NCBI GenBank assembly: GCA_013822685.1
Contig: PNKV01000016.1
Location: 1 to 64,000, forward strand
Length of the DNA: 64,000 nt
Direction of reading: 5' to 3'
DNA from: Leptothrix sp. (in: b-proteobacteria)
Lineage (GTDB): Bacteria > Pseudomonadota > Gammaproteobacteria > Burkholderiales > Burkholderiaceae_C
Shown: one piece after another, positions 51,647-61,670 of the stretch
How the letters are laid out: every line of letters begins with the position of its first letter
Numbering within the stretch: the first letter of the stretch is position 1
Made by a program: the position numbers and the translations under genes
The notes under the pieces: generated by a model
Databases searched by the model: none
What the model saw: the letters and a program-made list of their open reading frames with translations, nothing else
What the model was told of the DNA's origin: nothing

Positions 51647-53637
51647 CACGTGGTCTCCTCCAGGTCTTCAGGGCGCAGGCATGGCACGGTGAACGACAAG
51701 CTGGCGCCGCCACCAGGGGCTTCTTCAGCGTCCAGCCCGCCATAGTGCAATTCGATGATTGAACGGCAAATGGCCAGCCCCATGCCCATGCCATCGGATT
51801 TGGTCGAGTAAAAGGGCTGACACAGCTGATCGATGCTGCGACCACCCAGCCCTGGCCCGCTGTCGGTGACCACCACTTTGGCGAACCGCCCGCCCGCGCC
51901 CAGCAAAGTCTGCACGTGAAGACGACGGGGCTGCTCGGCATGAGCCAGTTCGTCGCACGCATTGCGCACCAGGTTGGCGGCCACCTGCTCAATGAGGATG
52001 GGGTCGGCCATCACCATCGGCAGGCTGGCGTCCAGCTCGGTCGTCACCGCGATGCCATGGCGCGATATCTCGCGGCTGAGCAGGGCCACGGCCGAAGACA
52101 CCACCTGGTTGATGCTGCAAGGCTCACGTTGAGGCTCGCGCCGGGTCAGGAACTCGCGGATGCGCTTGACGATGCGGCCCGCGTGCGAGGCCTGCTCACC
52201 CATGCGCCTCAAGGCGATCAGCAAGGCCGGATCACTGCCGGGCTCACGGGTGAGCGAGTTCAGCACGCCTGCGTTGTAGCTGGCAATGGCCGACAGGGGC
52301 TGGTTCAACTCGTGCGCCAGAGTCGACGCCACTTCGCCCAGCATCGTCAGGCGCGAGTGGTGGGCCATGGTGTCGGCCTGCTTGCGCTCGCGCTCTTCCA
52401 GGCGCTTGCGCTCGGTCACGTTCAGGATCGAAGCCATCCAGCCGATGTGCTGGCCCTTGGCGTCCACCAAGGGTGCCTCCAGCACCACCACCTCCAGGAT
52501 CTGGCCATCGCGGCATTGCCAGCGTGACTCATAGCCTTCGGGCGGGGCCTGGCCAGCCATGTTGCGCAGGTGCCGCTGCATGGCCTGTTCCAGCTCATTG
52601 CTGGGCCAGTAAGGCATGGGGGGCATGGATCCGATCAGCTCCTCGGGCTGGTAGCCCAGCATGTCGGCCATGGTCTTGTTGACGTAGACCAGGCGCCCAT
52701 CGAGGTCGCGCGCCCGGATGCCCACGGCCAGAGAATTTTCCATGGCCGTGCGCCAGGCGGCTTCCGTGCGCCAGGCTTCTTCAGCACGTGACACGCCCTG
52801 CATCTGCCGGCGCAGCATCCAGCTCGCACCACCAATCAGCAAGACAAAGCCGGTCATCAAAACCACCGGCAAGGTGCGCCACCAGGGCTTGATGGTCTCG
52901 CGTGCTGACAGCTCCAGAAAGGCTTGGGGCAACGATGGCCCCGCTTGCACGCGGTACCAGGCCTGGCGGGCCAGGCGCGGGCCATCGATCGTGGAGGCGA
53001 TCACCTCGCCCAGCTCATCAACCAGGCGGATGTCGTACTTGCGGGCCAACCACCAGGGCACCTTCTGGCGCAAGACCTCGGCGGGCAGATAGCGCGCCAC
53101 CAGCAAGCCAGCGGGTTTGCCGCTGCCGTCTTGCAATGGCGCCGACAAATGGCCCGCCAGTCCGTGCGCCTCAATCCCGCTTCGCGCCGACGAGTGAGCG
53201 GGCATGCTGTCATCGGGCACCTGGACCACGATGCGACCATTGGCGTCCAGCCAGGTCACACTGATCCAGAAGCGGCGCAAACCATCCAACACCAAGGCGT
53301 TTTGGGCAAAGCCCTCAGGGGACAGGGCCTTGCCATTGTTGCCATTGATCACCTCGGCCAAGGTCCGAAGGCGGCTGCCTTCGGCGTCCAGCCGGTTGCT
53401 GACCTGGGCTTCCAGCGACAAAGCATCCGAGATCATTTCGGCGCGCTGGCTCTCCAGATCGGCACGCTCGACCGATCGCAGCCAGCCCATCACCCCGCCC
53501 GCGAACAGCAAAGACAGCACCAAAGGCCAGGCCCACAAGTGTGGCACCACCGACACGACAGAGCCCCAAACCCGCCACCGTGGTCTTGGGGGCACGGCCA
53601 GCGTGGGACGGGGTGGCGCACTGATGGGAGAGCTCAT
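51646..53637 (-). CDS. Sensor histidine kinase, DctS-like
   Basis: 663 residues from ATG 53637. Two membrane segments (about 33-55 and 270-292) bracket a periplasmic sensor of about 215 residues. A PAS domain (MENSLAVGIRARDLDGRLVYV in parts, then WQCRDGQILEVVV) follows. The H-box STLAHELNQPLSAI carries the phospho-His, and the ATPase core has LVRNACDEL, DSGPGLGG and GMGMGLAICRSI. The layout and the divergent TRAP operon match DctS-type sensing of C4-dicarboxylates or related acids (inference). Confidence 0.93.
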   Translation of the reverse strand: MSSPISAPPRPTLAVPPRPRWRVWGSVVSVVPHLWAWPLVLSLLFAGGVMGWLRSVERADLESQRAEMISDALSLEAQVSNRLDAEGSRLRTLAEVINGNNGKALSPEGFAQNALVLDGLRRFWISVTWLDANGRIVVQVPDDSMPAHSSARSGIEAHGLAGHLSAPLQDGSGKPAGLLVARYLPAEVLRQKVPWWLARKYDIRLVDELGEVIASTIDGPRLARQAWYRVQAGPSLPQAFLELSARETIKPWWRTLPVVLMTGFVLLIGGASWMLRRQMQGVSRAEEAWRTEAAWRTAMENSLAVGIRARDLDGRLVYVNKTMADMLGYQPEELIGSMPPMPYWPSNELEQAMQRHLRNMAGQAPPEGYESRWQCRDGQILEVVVLEAPLVDAKGQHIGWMASILNVTERKRLEERERKQADTMAHHSRLTMLGEVASTLAHELNQPLSAIASYNAGVLNSLTREPGSDPALLIALRRMGEQASHAGRIVKRIREFLTRREPQREPCSINQVVSSAVALLSREISRHGIAVTTELDASLPMVMADPILIEQVAANLVRNACDELAHAEQPRRLHVQTLLGAGGRFAKVVVTDSGPGLGGRSIDQLCQPFYSTKSDGMGMGLAICRSIIELHYGGLDAEEAPGGGASLSFTVPCLRPEDLEETT

Positions 53638-53690
53638 GAACTGAAGTCTATGCCGCCATGCGGAAGTACTGCCCATCCCGCACGCACGAA

Positions 53691-53704
53691 TGTGGAACTC
53701 CACA
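53691..53704. promoter_or_regulatory. Palindrome between the sensor kinase and dctP
   Basis: TGTGGA-AC-TCCACA, perfect 6-base arms, centred 67 bases before the dctP start and about 60 before the kinase start. It is a good candidate binding site for the response regulator encoded next door. Confidence 0.45.
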
Positions 53705-53764
53705 ATTTCCCATGCCGCCACAAGGGACAACAATCCACTTGCCCCCATACCTGAGGAGACCCAC

Positions 53765-54793
53765 ATGACCCAGTCCTTCGCCGGAAAGATCTTGCGCCGC
53801 CACCTCCTGGCCGCCGCAGCCGCCATCGCCTTGGTGCCCAGCGCCTTTGCCCAGGCCCCCATCGTGATCAAGTTCAGCCACGTGGTGGCCATGGACACGC
53901 CCAAAGGCAAAGCCGCCACCTTCTTCGCCAAGCGCGCGGAAGAGCTGACCAAGGGCCGCGTCAAGGTGGAGGTTTACCCCAACAGCCAGTTGTACAAGGA
54001 CAAGGAAGAGCTGGAAGCCCTGCAACTGGGTTCCGTGCAGATGCTGGCACCTTCACTGTCCAAGTTCGCGCCGCTGGGCGTGAAAGAGTTCGAAGTATTT
54101 GACCTGCCCTTCATCTTTGACGACTACGCCGATCTGCACCGCGTGACCGAAGGCCCCGTCGGCAAGGGACTGCTCGCCAAGCTGGAAACCCGAGGCATCA
54201 CGGGCCTGGCCTATTGGGACAACGGCTTCAAGGTGTTCTCGGCCAACAAGCCTTTGAAAGCCGTCGCCGACTACAAGGGCATGAAGATGCGGATTCAGTC
54301 GTCCAAGGTACTGGACGCCGAAGTGCGCGCCCTGGGCGCCCTGCCCCAGGTGCTGGCTTTCTCCGAGACCTACCAGGCCTTGCAGACCGGCGTGGTGGAT
54401 GGCACCGAGAACCCGCCTTCCAACCTGTACACGCAGAAGATGCACGAAGTGCAGAAGCACCTCAGCGTCACCAACCATGGCTATCTGGGCTACGCGGTGG
54501 TCGTGAACAAGAAGTTCTGGGACGGCCTGCCCGCCGACATCCGGGGCCACCTGACCAAGGCCATCACCGAAGCCACCAAGGTGGCCAATGACCACGCCTT
54601 TGCCGACAACCAGGACGCGCTGGCCAAGGTCAAGGCCTCAGGCAAAACCGAGATCTACACGCCCACCCCGGCTGAGCGCCTGGCTTTGAAGAAGGCCTTG
54701 GTGCCCGTTCACCAGCAGATGACACCGCGCATCGGCGAGGAAACGCTGCGGGCCATCTACAAGGAAACCGGCTTCGACCCCAGCAAGCTCTGA
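53765..54793 (+). CDS. dctP: TRAP transporter solute-binding protein (DctP family)
   Basis: 342 residues. The Sec signal peptide ends near PSAFAQA. Family features are FSHVVAMDTPKGKAA, VEVYPNSQLYKDKEELEAL, MKMRIQSSKVLDAEV with the carboxylate-binding Arg, and GVVDGTENPPSN. It binds an organic acid in the periplasm. GAGGAG precedes the ATG. It is followed by a terminator, then the two membrane subunits. Confidence 0.96.
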   Translation: MTQSFAGKILRRHLLAAAAAIALVPSAFAQAPIVIKFSHVVAMDTPKGKAATFFAKRAEELTKGRVKVEVYPNSQLYKDKEELEALQLGSVQMLAPSLSKFAPLGVKEFEVFDLPFIFDDYADLHRVTEGPVGKGLLAKLETRGITGLAYWDNGFKVFSANKPLKAVADYKGMKMRIQSSKVLDAEVRALGALPQVLAFSETYQALQTGVVDGTENPPSNLYTQKMHEVQKHLSVTNHGYLGYAVVVNKKFWDGLPADIRGHLTKAITEATKVANDHAFADNQDALAKVKASGKTEIYTPTPAERLALKKALVPVHQQMTPRIGEETLRAIYKETGFDPSKL

Positions 54794-54813
54794 GCCTTGG
54801 AGGACACCCCCTG

Positions 54814-54837
54814 AGCCCACCCCCGTGTGGGCTTTTT
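54814..54837 (+). terminator. Hairpin between dctP and dctQ
   Basis: AGCCCAC and GTGGGCT form a 7-base stem with a 6-base loop, followed by TTTTC. It probably attenuates transcription so that the binding protein exceeds the membrane subunits. Confidence 0.6.
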
Positions 54838-54868
54838 CATACCTGACTGGACCCAAAGGGAGAACGCC

Positions 54869-55468
54869 ATGAAATGGCTTGATCACCTGGAGGAGTGGCT
54901 GATATCGACCTTCATGGCCGCCGCCACCCTCATCATCTTCGCGTCGGTGGTGCACCGCTACGTCATAGGCTTCAACATCCCCGGGGTGCAGGACTGGCTG
55001 CTCAGCGTGGACATGGCTTGGACGCAAGAGGCCTGCATCTACATCTTCGTCTGGATGGCCAAATTTGGCGCAGCTTATGGCGTGCGCACCGGCATCCACG
55101 TCGGGGTGGACGTGCTGATCAACCGCCTGTCCGCGCCCAAGCGCAAGTTCTTCGTGATGTTCAGTTTGCTGGCAGGCGCCCTGTTCACCGGCGTGGTGGC
55201 CGCCTTGGGCGCCACCTTTGTCTGGGACAACGGCCTGCACCACGCGGCCTACCAAGCCCTGGGCCTGAACATGGAGGGCCTGATCGAAGGCCCCACCACC
55301 CCCGACCTGGAGTGGCCCACCTGGATCATCTACATGGCCATCCCGCTGGGCTCGTCCTTGATGTGCTTCCGCTTCCTGCAGGTGGCCTGGTCGTTTCAAC
55401 ACACCGGTGAGTTGCCTCACCATGACCATGGCCACGTGGACGGCCTGGACGAAGGAGCTCGCGCATGA
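54869..55468 (+). CDS. dctQ: TRAP transporter small permease (DctQ family)
   Basis: 199 residues, ATG 54869 after AGGGAGAA. There are four hydrophobic segments. WLISTFMAAATLIIFASVVHRYV opens the DctQ domain, followed by WTQEACIYIFVWMAKFGAAYG and GIHVGVDVL. The loop between segments 3 and 4 is longer than usual. It partners DctM; the stop overlaps the dctM start (ATGA). The C-terminal HHDHGHVDG is His-rich. Confidence 0.95.
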   Translation: MKWLDHLEEWLISTFMAAATLIIFASVVHRYVIGFNIPGVQDWLLSVDMAWTQEACIYIFVWMAKFGAAYGVRTGIHVGVDVLINRLSAPKRKFFVMFSLLAGALFTGVVAALGATFVWDNGLHHAAYQALGLNMEGLIEGPTTPDLEWPTWIIYMAIPLGSSLMCFRFLQVAWSFQHTGELPHHDHGHVDGLDEGARA

Positions 55469-56745
55469 ACGGCCTGATCATTCTTGGCCTGCTGGTGATG
55501 TTGATGCTCACCGGCATGCCCATCTCCATCGCCCTGGGCCTGACCGTGCTCACCTTCATTTTCGGGTTCACGCAAGTGCCCCTGGAATCGGTCGCCCTCA
55601 AGCTGTTCACAGGCATCGAGAAGTTCGAGATCATGGCGATCCCGTTCTTCATCCTGGCGGGCAACTTCCTGACACACGGGGGGGTGGCCAAACGCATGAT
55701 CAACTTCGCCACGTCCATGGTCGGGCACTGGCATGGTGGCTTGGGATTGGCGGGCGTGCTGGCCTGCGCCTTGTTCGCGGCGGTGTCGGGCTCATCGCCT
55801 GCCACCGTGGTGGCCATTGGCTCGATCTTGCTGCCAGCGATGGCCAAAGCGGGGTTCCCGCCCCGCTTCGGCGCCGGGATCGTCACCACCTCTGGCGCAC
55901 TGGGCATCCTCATCCCGCCGTCCATCGTGATGGTGATGTACTCGGTGTCCACCAACACGTCGGTTGGTGCCCTGTTCATGGCCGGCGTCGTGCCAGGCAT
56001 CTTGCTGGCTTTTTGCCTGGGCCTCACGGCCTGGTGGCGGGCCCGCAAGTTCAACTACCCACGCCAGCCCAAAGCCAGCATGGGGCAACGGCTCAAGGCC
56101 CTGCGCGAGTCCTTCTGGGGATTGCTGCTGATCGTGGTGGTGATGGGCGGTATTTACACCGGCCTGTTCACACCGACGGAAGCCGCCGCCATGGCCGCCG
56201 TCTATGCCTTCGTCATCGCGGTGTTCATCTACAAGGACATGAAGCTGAAGGACGTGCCACGGGTGCTGCTGGCCTCGGCCAACATGAGCGCGATGCTGCT
56301 GTACATCATCACCAACGCCGTGTTGTTCTCGTTCGTGCTGGCCAATGAAAGCATCCCGCAGCACCTGGCCGACTGGCTGATCGGCATGGGCCTGGGCCCG
56401 ATCGCGTTCCTGGCCGTGGTCAACATCCTGCTGCTGCTGGCCGGCAACTTCATGGAGCCTTCGTCGATCGTGTTGATCATGGCGCCCATCCTGTTCCCGG
56501 TGGCCATGAAGCTGGGCATTGACCCCGTGCACTTTGGCATCCTGATCATCGTGAACATGGAAGTGGGCATGTGCCACCCACCGGTGGGGCTGAACCTGTA
56601 CGTGGCCTCCGGTGTGACCAAGATGGGCATCACCGAGCTGACCATCGCCGTGTGGCCATGGCTGCTGACGATGCTGGGCTTCCTGGTGCTGGTCACCTAC
56701 TGGCCGCCCTTGTCGCTGTGGTTGCCCAACCTGCTGATGAATTGA
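55465..56745 (+). CDS. dctM: TRAP transporter large permease (DctM family)
   Basis: 426 residues with about twelve hydrophobic segments. Signatures are MAIPFFILAGNFLTHGG, SGSSPATVVAIGSILLPAM, GILIPPSIVMVMY and NMEVGMCHPPVGLNLYV. It forms the sodium-coupled transport channel with DctQ. Length and motifs are normal. Followed by a strong terminator. Confidence 0.97.
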   Translation: MNGLIILGLLVMLMLTGMPISIALGLTVLTFIFGFTQVPLESVALKLFTGIEKFEIMAIPFFILAGNFLTHGGVAKRMINFATSMVGHWHGGLGLAGVLACALFAAVSGSSPATVVAIGSILLPAMAKAGFPPRFGAGIVTTSGALGILIPPSIVMVMYSVSTNTSVGALFMAGVVPGILLAFCLGLTAWWRARKFNYPRQPKASMGQRLKALRESFWGLLLIVVVMGGIYTGLFTPTEAAAMAAVYAFVIAVFIYKDMKLKDVPRVLLASANMSAMLLYIITNAVLFSFVLANESIPQHLADWLIGMGLGPIAFLAVVNILLLLAGNFMEPSSIVLIMAPILFPVAMKLGIDPVHFGILIIVNMEVGMCHPPVGLNLYVASGVTKMGITELTIAVWPWLLTMLGFLVLVTYWPPLSLWLPNLLMN

Positions 56746-56756
56746 TGATGCAATGA

Positions 56757-56787
56757 AGCCCGGGCCGCGAGACCCGGGCTTTTTTTC
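56757..56787 (+). terminator. Intrinsic terminator of the TRAP operon
   Basis: AGCCCGGG and CCCGGGCT form an 8-base stem with an 8-base loop and seven Ts after it. It lies 9 bases before the convergent ppc end. Confidence 0.9.
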
Positions 56788-56795
56788 TTCAAGCT

Positions 56796-59627
56796 TCAGC
56801 CCGTGTTGCGCAGCCCGGCCGCCACGCCGTTGATCGACAGGTGGATGCCACGCTGCACACGCTCGGCCACGGTCTCGCCTTCCACTTCTGAGGCGCGCGT
56901 GTCTTGTGCCTTGCGGTGGCGGCGCATCAGTTCCACCTGCAAGTGGTTGAGCGGGTCCACATACGGGAAACGGTAGGCCAAAAAGTCAGCCAGGTCAGGC
57001 TGGGCCGCCAGGCGTGCTTTGGCCCCGGTGATCAGGTTGAGGGCCTGGTTGGTCAAGTCCCATTCGGCCCGGATCGCCGCCATGATCTTCTTGCCCAGGC
57101 GCTTGTCCTCCACCAGGGCCACGTAGCGCTCGGCAATGCCCAGGTCGCTCTTGGCCAACACCATGTCCATGTTGGACAACAGGGTGTGGAAGAACGGCCA
57201 TTGCTTGTGCATGCGCTGCAGCAAGGCCAGTTGCGCCTTGCGCTCGGTGCCCGGTTTGCTCAGGAAGCCCTCGATGGCCGAGCCCATGCCGAACCAGCCC
57301 GGCAAGGCCACGCGGCACTGCCCCCAAGAAAATCCCCAAGGAATCGCCCGCAGGTCTTCGATGCGGCGGGTGGATTTGCGCGAGGCCGGCCGAGATCCGA
57401 TGTTGAGTTCGGCGATTTCGCGGATGGGCGTGGCCGCGAAGAAATAGTCGGTGAAGCCGGGGGTCTCATAAACCAGCTTGCGGTAAGCCGCCATGCTGGC
57501 CTGCGAGATCGCATCGGCGGTTTGCAAAAAGGCGCTGGGCACGGGTTTGCTGGGCTGGACCAAACTGGCCTCCAGCATCGCCGACACCAGGGTCTCCAGG
57601 TTGCGCCGCCCGATCTCGGGGTGCGCGTATTTGGAGGCGATCACCTCGCCTTGTTCCGTCAGGCGGATCTGGCCGTTCACGGTGCCAGGCGGTTGCGCCA
57701 GGATGGCCTGGTGCGTCGGGCCACCGCCCCGCCCCACCGTGCCGCCGCGGCCATGGAACAGGCGCAGGCCGATGCCATGGCTGGCACGCAGGTCCTTGAA
57801 CAAGGCAACGAGCGAGATCTCGGCGCGGTACAGCTCCCAGTTGCTGGTGAAAAAACCGCCGTCCTTGTTGCTGTCGCTGTAGCCCAGCATGATGTCTTGC
57901 TCACCACCCGATCGCTTGACCAGGTCGGCGATGCCGGGCACGGCGTAAAAGCCCCGCATGATGTCGGTCGCATGGCGCAGGTCGGCGATGGTTTCGAACA
58001 AGGGCACCACGATCAGTTCGGCTTGCGAGTCGGCGTCGTCCAGCGTGCCCCGCATCAAGCCGCATTCCTTTTGCAGCAGCAGCACTTCCAGCAGGTCGCT
58101 CACGGTTTCGGTGTGCGAGATGATGTAGTGGATCAGGGCTTGCGGGCCGTAACGCCGGCGGGCCTTCGCCGCGGCTTCGAAGATGGCCAGCTCGCCTTGG
58201 GCCAGCTCGCTGTAGTGGGCGCCCTGCACGCGCAAGGGGCGCGCTTCGCACAGCAACTGGCGCAACAAGGCTTGCTTGGCGTCTTCATCCAGCTTGGCGT
58301 ATTGGGGTTCGACTTTGGCCGTGGCCAGCAGTTCGGCGATGACCAGTTCATGCTGGTCCGAGCTTTGGCGCAGGTCCAGCGTGGCCAGGTGAAAGCCGAA
58401 GACCTGCACGGCGCGGATCAGGGGCTTGACGCGCAGGTCAGCCAGCACGGCGGCGTGGTGGGTGCGCAAGGAGGTGTCCACTGTGCGCAGGTCGGCCAGA
58501 AAATCGTCGGCGCTGGCATAGGGGTTCTGCGGCGCGACCGCGTGGCGCAGTGCCTTGGTACCGGTCAGTTCTTCCAGCGTGGCGGCCAGGCGGGCGTAGA
58601 CGCCGGTCAGCGCGCGGCGGTAAGGCTCATCAGCCCGGTGCGGGTTCAGGTCGGGAGAGCGGTCGGTCAACACGGCCATGTGCGGCGTGATGCCCACCAG
58701 CCGCCCGGACATCGACAGCTCGGCGCCCAGTTGGTGCACCTCGGTCAGGTAGTGGCGCAAGGCCACTTCGGCCTGGCGCGACATGGCCAGTTGCAGCGTC
58801 TGGGCGCTGACGTTGGGATTGCCATCGCGGTCACCCCCGATCCACTGGCCCATGCGCAGAAACGACGCCACTTCGCGGCCCGGCAAGGCGCGCTCCAGTT
58901 GCGCGTACAGGCGCGGGATCTCGCGCAAGAACGTGCTTTGGTAATAACTCAGCGCATTTTCGATCTCGTCGGCCACGGTCAGTTTGGTGAAACGCAGCAT
59001 GCGCGTCTGCCAGAGCTGGGTCACGCGGGCGCGCAGGGCGGGCTCGATCTCCAGGCGCTCTTCCTCATCGGCCACGTCCAGGCGCGCAATCAGCTCGGCC
59101 ACAGCGCGCTCGGCATCAAGGATGGACTTGCGCTGCACCTCGGTTGGGTGGGCGGTCAGCACGGGCGACAAGTAGGCGCGTTTAAGCAAAGCGGCGATGT
59201 CGTCGGTGCGCACGCCTTCGTCGGCCAGGCGCTGGAAGCAGGCCGCCAGCGAGCCGGGGGTGGCCACTTTGGCGGTGTGCTCGCGCTGGCGCACGTGGTG
59301 GCGGTCTTCGGCCATGTTGGCCAGGTGCGAGAAGTAGCTGAAAGCGCGGATCACCGACACGCTCTGGTCGGCCGACAGGTTCTTGAGCAGGCGGTCCAGG
59401 TCCTTGCCAGCCACATCGTCGCGGCGGGCGCGGTAGGCCACGGCCAGTTGGCGAATGCGTTCGATCAGCTCATAAGCCTCGCGCCCGTCCTGTTCGCGGA
59501 TCACGTCGCCCAGGATCCGGCCCAGCAGGCGGATGTCGCGCAGCAAGGGTGCGTTGCGTTTGGCGGCGGTGGTTTTGGTGGGGATGGGGGTGATGGCGCT
59601 TTTGCGCGCAGGTGCCTTGGTGACCAT
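56796..59627 (-). CDS. ppc: Phosphoenolpyruvate carboxylase
   Basis: 943 residues from ATG 59627. Catalytic and family motifs are [12 protein letters not shown] with the active His, [18 protein letters not shown], the loop [14 protein letters not shown], and the absolute C-terminal NTG. It carboxylates PEP to oxaloacetate to refill the TCA cycle. The first 25 residues are a Lys/Ala/Thr-rich extension. Divergent from the glycine-cleavage operon. Confidence 0.98.
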   Translation of the reverse strand: MVTKAPARKSAITPIPTKTTAAKRNAPLLRDIRLLGRILGDVIREQDGREAYELIERIRQLAVAYRARRDDVAGKDLDRLLKNLSADQSVSVIRAFSYFSHLANMAEDRHHVRQREHTAKVATPGSLAACFQRLADEGVRTDDIAALLKRAYLSPVLTAHPTEVQRKSILDAERAVAELIARLDVADEEERLEIEPALRARVTQLWQTRMLRFTKLTVADEIENALSYYQSTFLREIPRLYAQLERALPGREVASFLRMGQWIGGDRDGNPNVSAQTLQLAMSRQAEVALRHYLTEVHQLGAELSMSGRLVGITPHMAVLTDRSPDLNPHRADEPYRRALTGVYARLAATLEELTGTKALRHAVAPQNPYASADDFLADLRTVDTSLRTHHAAVLADLRVKPLIRAVQVFGFHLATLDLRQSSDQHELVIAELLATAKVEPQYAKLDEDAKQALLRQLLCEARPLRVQGAHYSELAQGELAIFEAAAKARRRYGPQALIHYIISHTETVSDLLEVLLLQKECGLMRGTLDDADSQAELIVVPLFETIADLRHATDIMRGFYAVPGIADLVKRSGGEQDIMLGYSDSNKDGGFFTSNWELYRAEISLVALFKDLRASHGIGLRLFHGRGGTVGRGGGPTHQAILAQPPGTVNGQIRLTEQGEVIASKYAHPEIGRRNLETLVSAMLEASLVQPSKPVPSAFLQTADAISQASMAAYRKLVYETPGFTDYFFAATPIREIAELNIGSRPASRKSTRRIEDLRAIPWGFSWGQCRVALPGWFGMGSAIEGFLSKPGTERKAQLALLQRMHKQWPFFHTLLSNMDMVLAKSDLGIAERYVALVEDKRLGKKIMAAIRAEWDLTNQALNLITGAKARLAAQPDLADFLAYRFPYVDPLNHLQVELMRRHRKAQDTRASEVEGETVAERVQRGIHLSINGVAAGLRNTG

Positions 59628-59762
59628 GCCGTGTGAGATTGAATAGGTGTGGTTGAAAGGGCAGAAACCAGGTTTTAGCACTCGCACACAAACATCGTGC
59701 CAAGTCCCCAAAGTCCGTTCGCTCACGTGTTTCAAGTGAACCACGCCCGGCACTTCCTCGCA

Positions 59763-59768
59763 TACAAT
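59763..59768 (+). promoter_or_regulatory. Likely -10 box of the gcv operon promoter
   Basis: TACAAT, one mismatch from consensus, lies about 10 bases before the riboswitch begins. No good -35 is seen at the usual spacing. Confidence 0.4.
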
Positions 59769-59776
59769 CGGCTCTG

Positions 59777-60012
59777 CTAGGAGAGAACCCCGCTGTACGT
59801 TTCAACACGGGCAAAACGGGTCGCCGAAGGCGCAGGGTGGCTTGCCATCCGAACGCTCAGGCAAATGGACTGGCAAGCACCTTGTTCGCAAGGTGATCCT
59901 CACTGGAGAGAGGTTGGTCTTTGAGCCAACCCACCGAAGGGGCAAGCCCGCGCCGCCATGGTCATGCCGTGGCGACGGGTCAATCTCTCAGGTAAAGCGG
60001 ACAGCGAGGGCA
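59777..60012 (+). ncRNA. Tandem glycine riboswitch upstream of gcvT
   Basis: Two consecutive glycine aptamers are recognisable. The first runs from CTAGGAGAG through CCGAAGG to CTCAGGCAAA and GGACTGG (about 59777-59874). The second runs from CTGGAGAGAGG through CCACCGAAGGGGCAAG to CTCTCAGGTAAA and GGACAGCGAGGG (about 59902-60010). This is the classical double-aptamer form that turns on the glycine-cleavage genes when glycine is abundant. The 100 bases before gcvT form the expression platform. Confidence 0.93.
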
Positions 60013-60112
60013 GCACCGGGAAGGCGTTTTGCTTCGATTTTCGGATCAACAGCACGGCGTCCCCTGGAACCATGTCAATGCCCTCTTCCTGGCCTGGCGG
60101 TCAGGCACGCTC

Positions 60113-61228
60113 ATGTCTGCAGACCTGCTCAAAACGCCCCTCCACGCCCTGCACATCGAACTCGGCGCCAAGATGGTGCCCTTCGGGGGCTACGACATGC
60201 CGGTGCAATACCCCACCGGCCTGATGACCGAGCACAAGCACACGCGTGCCGCCGCCGGTTTGTTCGACGTCTCGCACATGGGCCAGTTGCTGCTCAAGGG
60301 CGCGGATGCCGACAAGGCGTTGGAGACCCTGGTGCCTGTCGACATCGTCGACCTGCCGGTGTTCAAGCAGCGCTACGCCCTGTTCACCAACGACACCGGC
60401 GGCATCCTGGACGACCTGATGGTCACCCGCCGCGCTGATGACCTCTTCGTGATCGTCAACGCCGCATGCAAGGTGCAGGACACCGCCCACCTGCAACAAC
60501 ACATCGGCCAGCGCTGCACCGTCCAGCCCCTGCCCGACCAGGCCCTCCTGGCCTTGCAAGGCCCCCAAGCCGTGACCGCCCTGGCGCGCCTGAATGCCGA
60601 CGTGGAAAAGCTAACCTTCATGACTGGCGGCCACTTTGTGCTGAACGGCGCCGATTGCTTCGTCACCCGCTCCGGCTACACCGGTGAAGACGGCTTCGAG
60701 ATCTCGGTGCCCGCCGCCCAGGCCGACGCCCTGGCCCGCGCCCTGCTGGCCCAACCCGAAGTCAAACCCATCGGCCTGGGAGCACGCGACAGCCTGCGCC
60801 TGGAAGCCGGCCTGTGCCTCTACGGCCACGACATCAACACCGATACCTCGCCCGTTGAAGGTGCGCTGACCTGGGCCATCCAGAAGGTGCGCCGTGCCGG
60901 TGGCGCGCGTGCTGGCGGCTACCCCGGCGCGCACGTGATCGACGAGCAACTGGCGCACGGCGTGCAGCGCAAACGCGTCGGCCTGGTCGGCAGCGAGCGT
61001 GTGCCCGTGCGCGAAGGCGCCCAAGTCATCGCTGAAGACGGCACGCCCCTGGGCATCGTCACCAGCGGCTCGCCCGGCCCCAGCATCAACCAGCCGATCG
61101 CATTGGCTTACGTGTCAGCCACCCACGCCGCCATCGGCACGCCGGTGTTCGCCCTGGTGCGCGACAAGCGCGTGCCCATGACCGTGTCCGCCCTGCCCTT
61201 CGTTCCCAATCGCTACTACCGCGGCTGA
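60113..61228 (+). CDS. gcvT: Glycine cleavage system T protein (aminomethyltransferase)
   Basis: 371 residues from ATG 60113. GcvT signatures are KMVPFGGYDMPVQY, FDVSHMGQ, GYTGEDGFEISVP, LGARDSLRLEAGLCLYG and TSGSPGPSI. It moves the aminomethyl carbon to tetrahydrofolate and releases ammonia. It is the first gene after the glycine riboswitch; a longer in-frame start at 60029 falls in the expression platform and is less likely. Confidence 0.97.
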   Translation: MSADLLKTPLHALHIELGAKMVPFGGYDMPVQYPTGLMTEHKHTRAAAGLFDVSHMGQLLLKGADADKALETLVPVDIVDLPVFKQRYALFTNDTGGILDDLMVTRRADDLFVIVNAACKVQDTAHLQQHIGQRCTVQPLPDQALLALQGPQAVTALARLNADVEKLTFMTGGHFVLNGADCFVTRSGYTGEDGFEISVPAAQADALARALLAQPEVKPIGLGARDSLRLEAGLCLYGHDINTDTSPVEGALTWAIQKVRRAGGARAGGYPGAHVIDEQLAHGVQRKRVGLVGSERVPVREGAQVIAEDGTPLGIVTSGSPGPSINQPIALAYVSATHAAIGTPVFALVRDKRVPMTVSALPFVPNRYYRG

Positions 61229-61247
61229 GCCGCACAGGAGAAACCTC

Positions 61248-61622
61248 ATGACCATCAAGTACACCCCCGAACACGAATGGCTGCAGATCGAAGCTGACGG
61301 CACCGCCATCGTCGGCATCACCGTGCACGCGCAAGACGCCCTGGGCGACGTGGTCTACGTTGACCTGCCCGCCGTTGGCGCCACCTTCAAGCCGCAAGAC
61401 GTGGCCGGCGTGGTCGAGTCCGTCAAGGCCGCCGCTGACGTCTACATGCCTGTCACCGGCGAGATCACCGAAGTCAACGAAGCCCTGCGCGACGACCCCT
61501 CGCTGGCCAACACCGACCCGCTGGGCGCCGGCTGGTTCTTCAAGGTCAAGTTGGCCAACCCGTCCGAGCTCGACGCCCTGATGGACAAGACCGCCTACGA
61601 CGACCTGGTCAAGAACGCCTGA
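61248..61622 (+). CDS. gcvH: Glycine cleavage system H protein
   Basis: 124 residues, normal length. The lipoylated Lys lies in VVESVKAAADVYMPVTGEI; the start reads YTPEHEWLQIEADG and the end GWFFKVKLANPSELDALM. It shuttles the methylamine group between the P, T and L proteins. AGGAG lies 8 bases before the ATG. Confidence 0.98.
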   Translation: MTIKYTPEHEWLQIEADGTAIVGITVHAQDALGDVVYVDLPAVGATFKPQDVAGVVESVKAAADVYMPVTGEITEVNEALRDDPSLANTDPLGAGWFFKVKLANPSELDALMDKTAYDDLVKNA

Positions 61623-61670
61623 GCCGTTTTCGCCCCGCCCTGCTGTACCCCTGATTGCCGAAGCCCGACC

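Noticed and set aside
56904-59636. A 910-codon open frame on the plus strand across ppc
   Set aside because: It is antisense to a certain ppc gene. High G+C at third codon positions keeps such frames open. Its translation is low-complexity Gly/Gln/His/Val without a domain.
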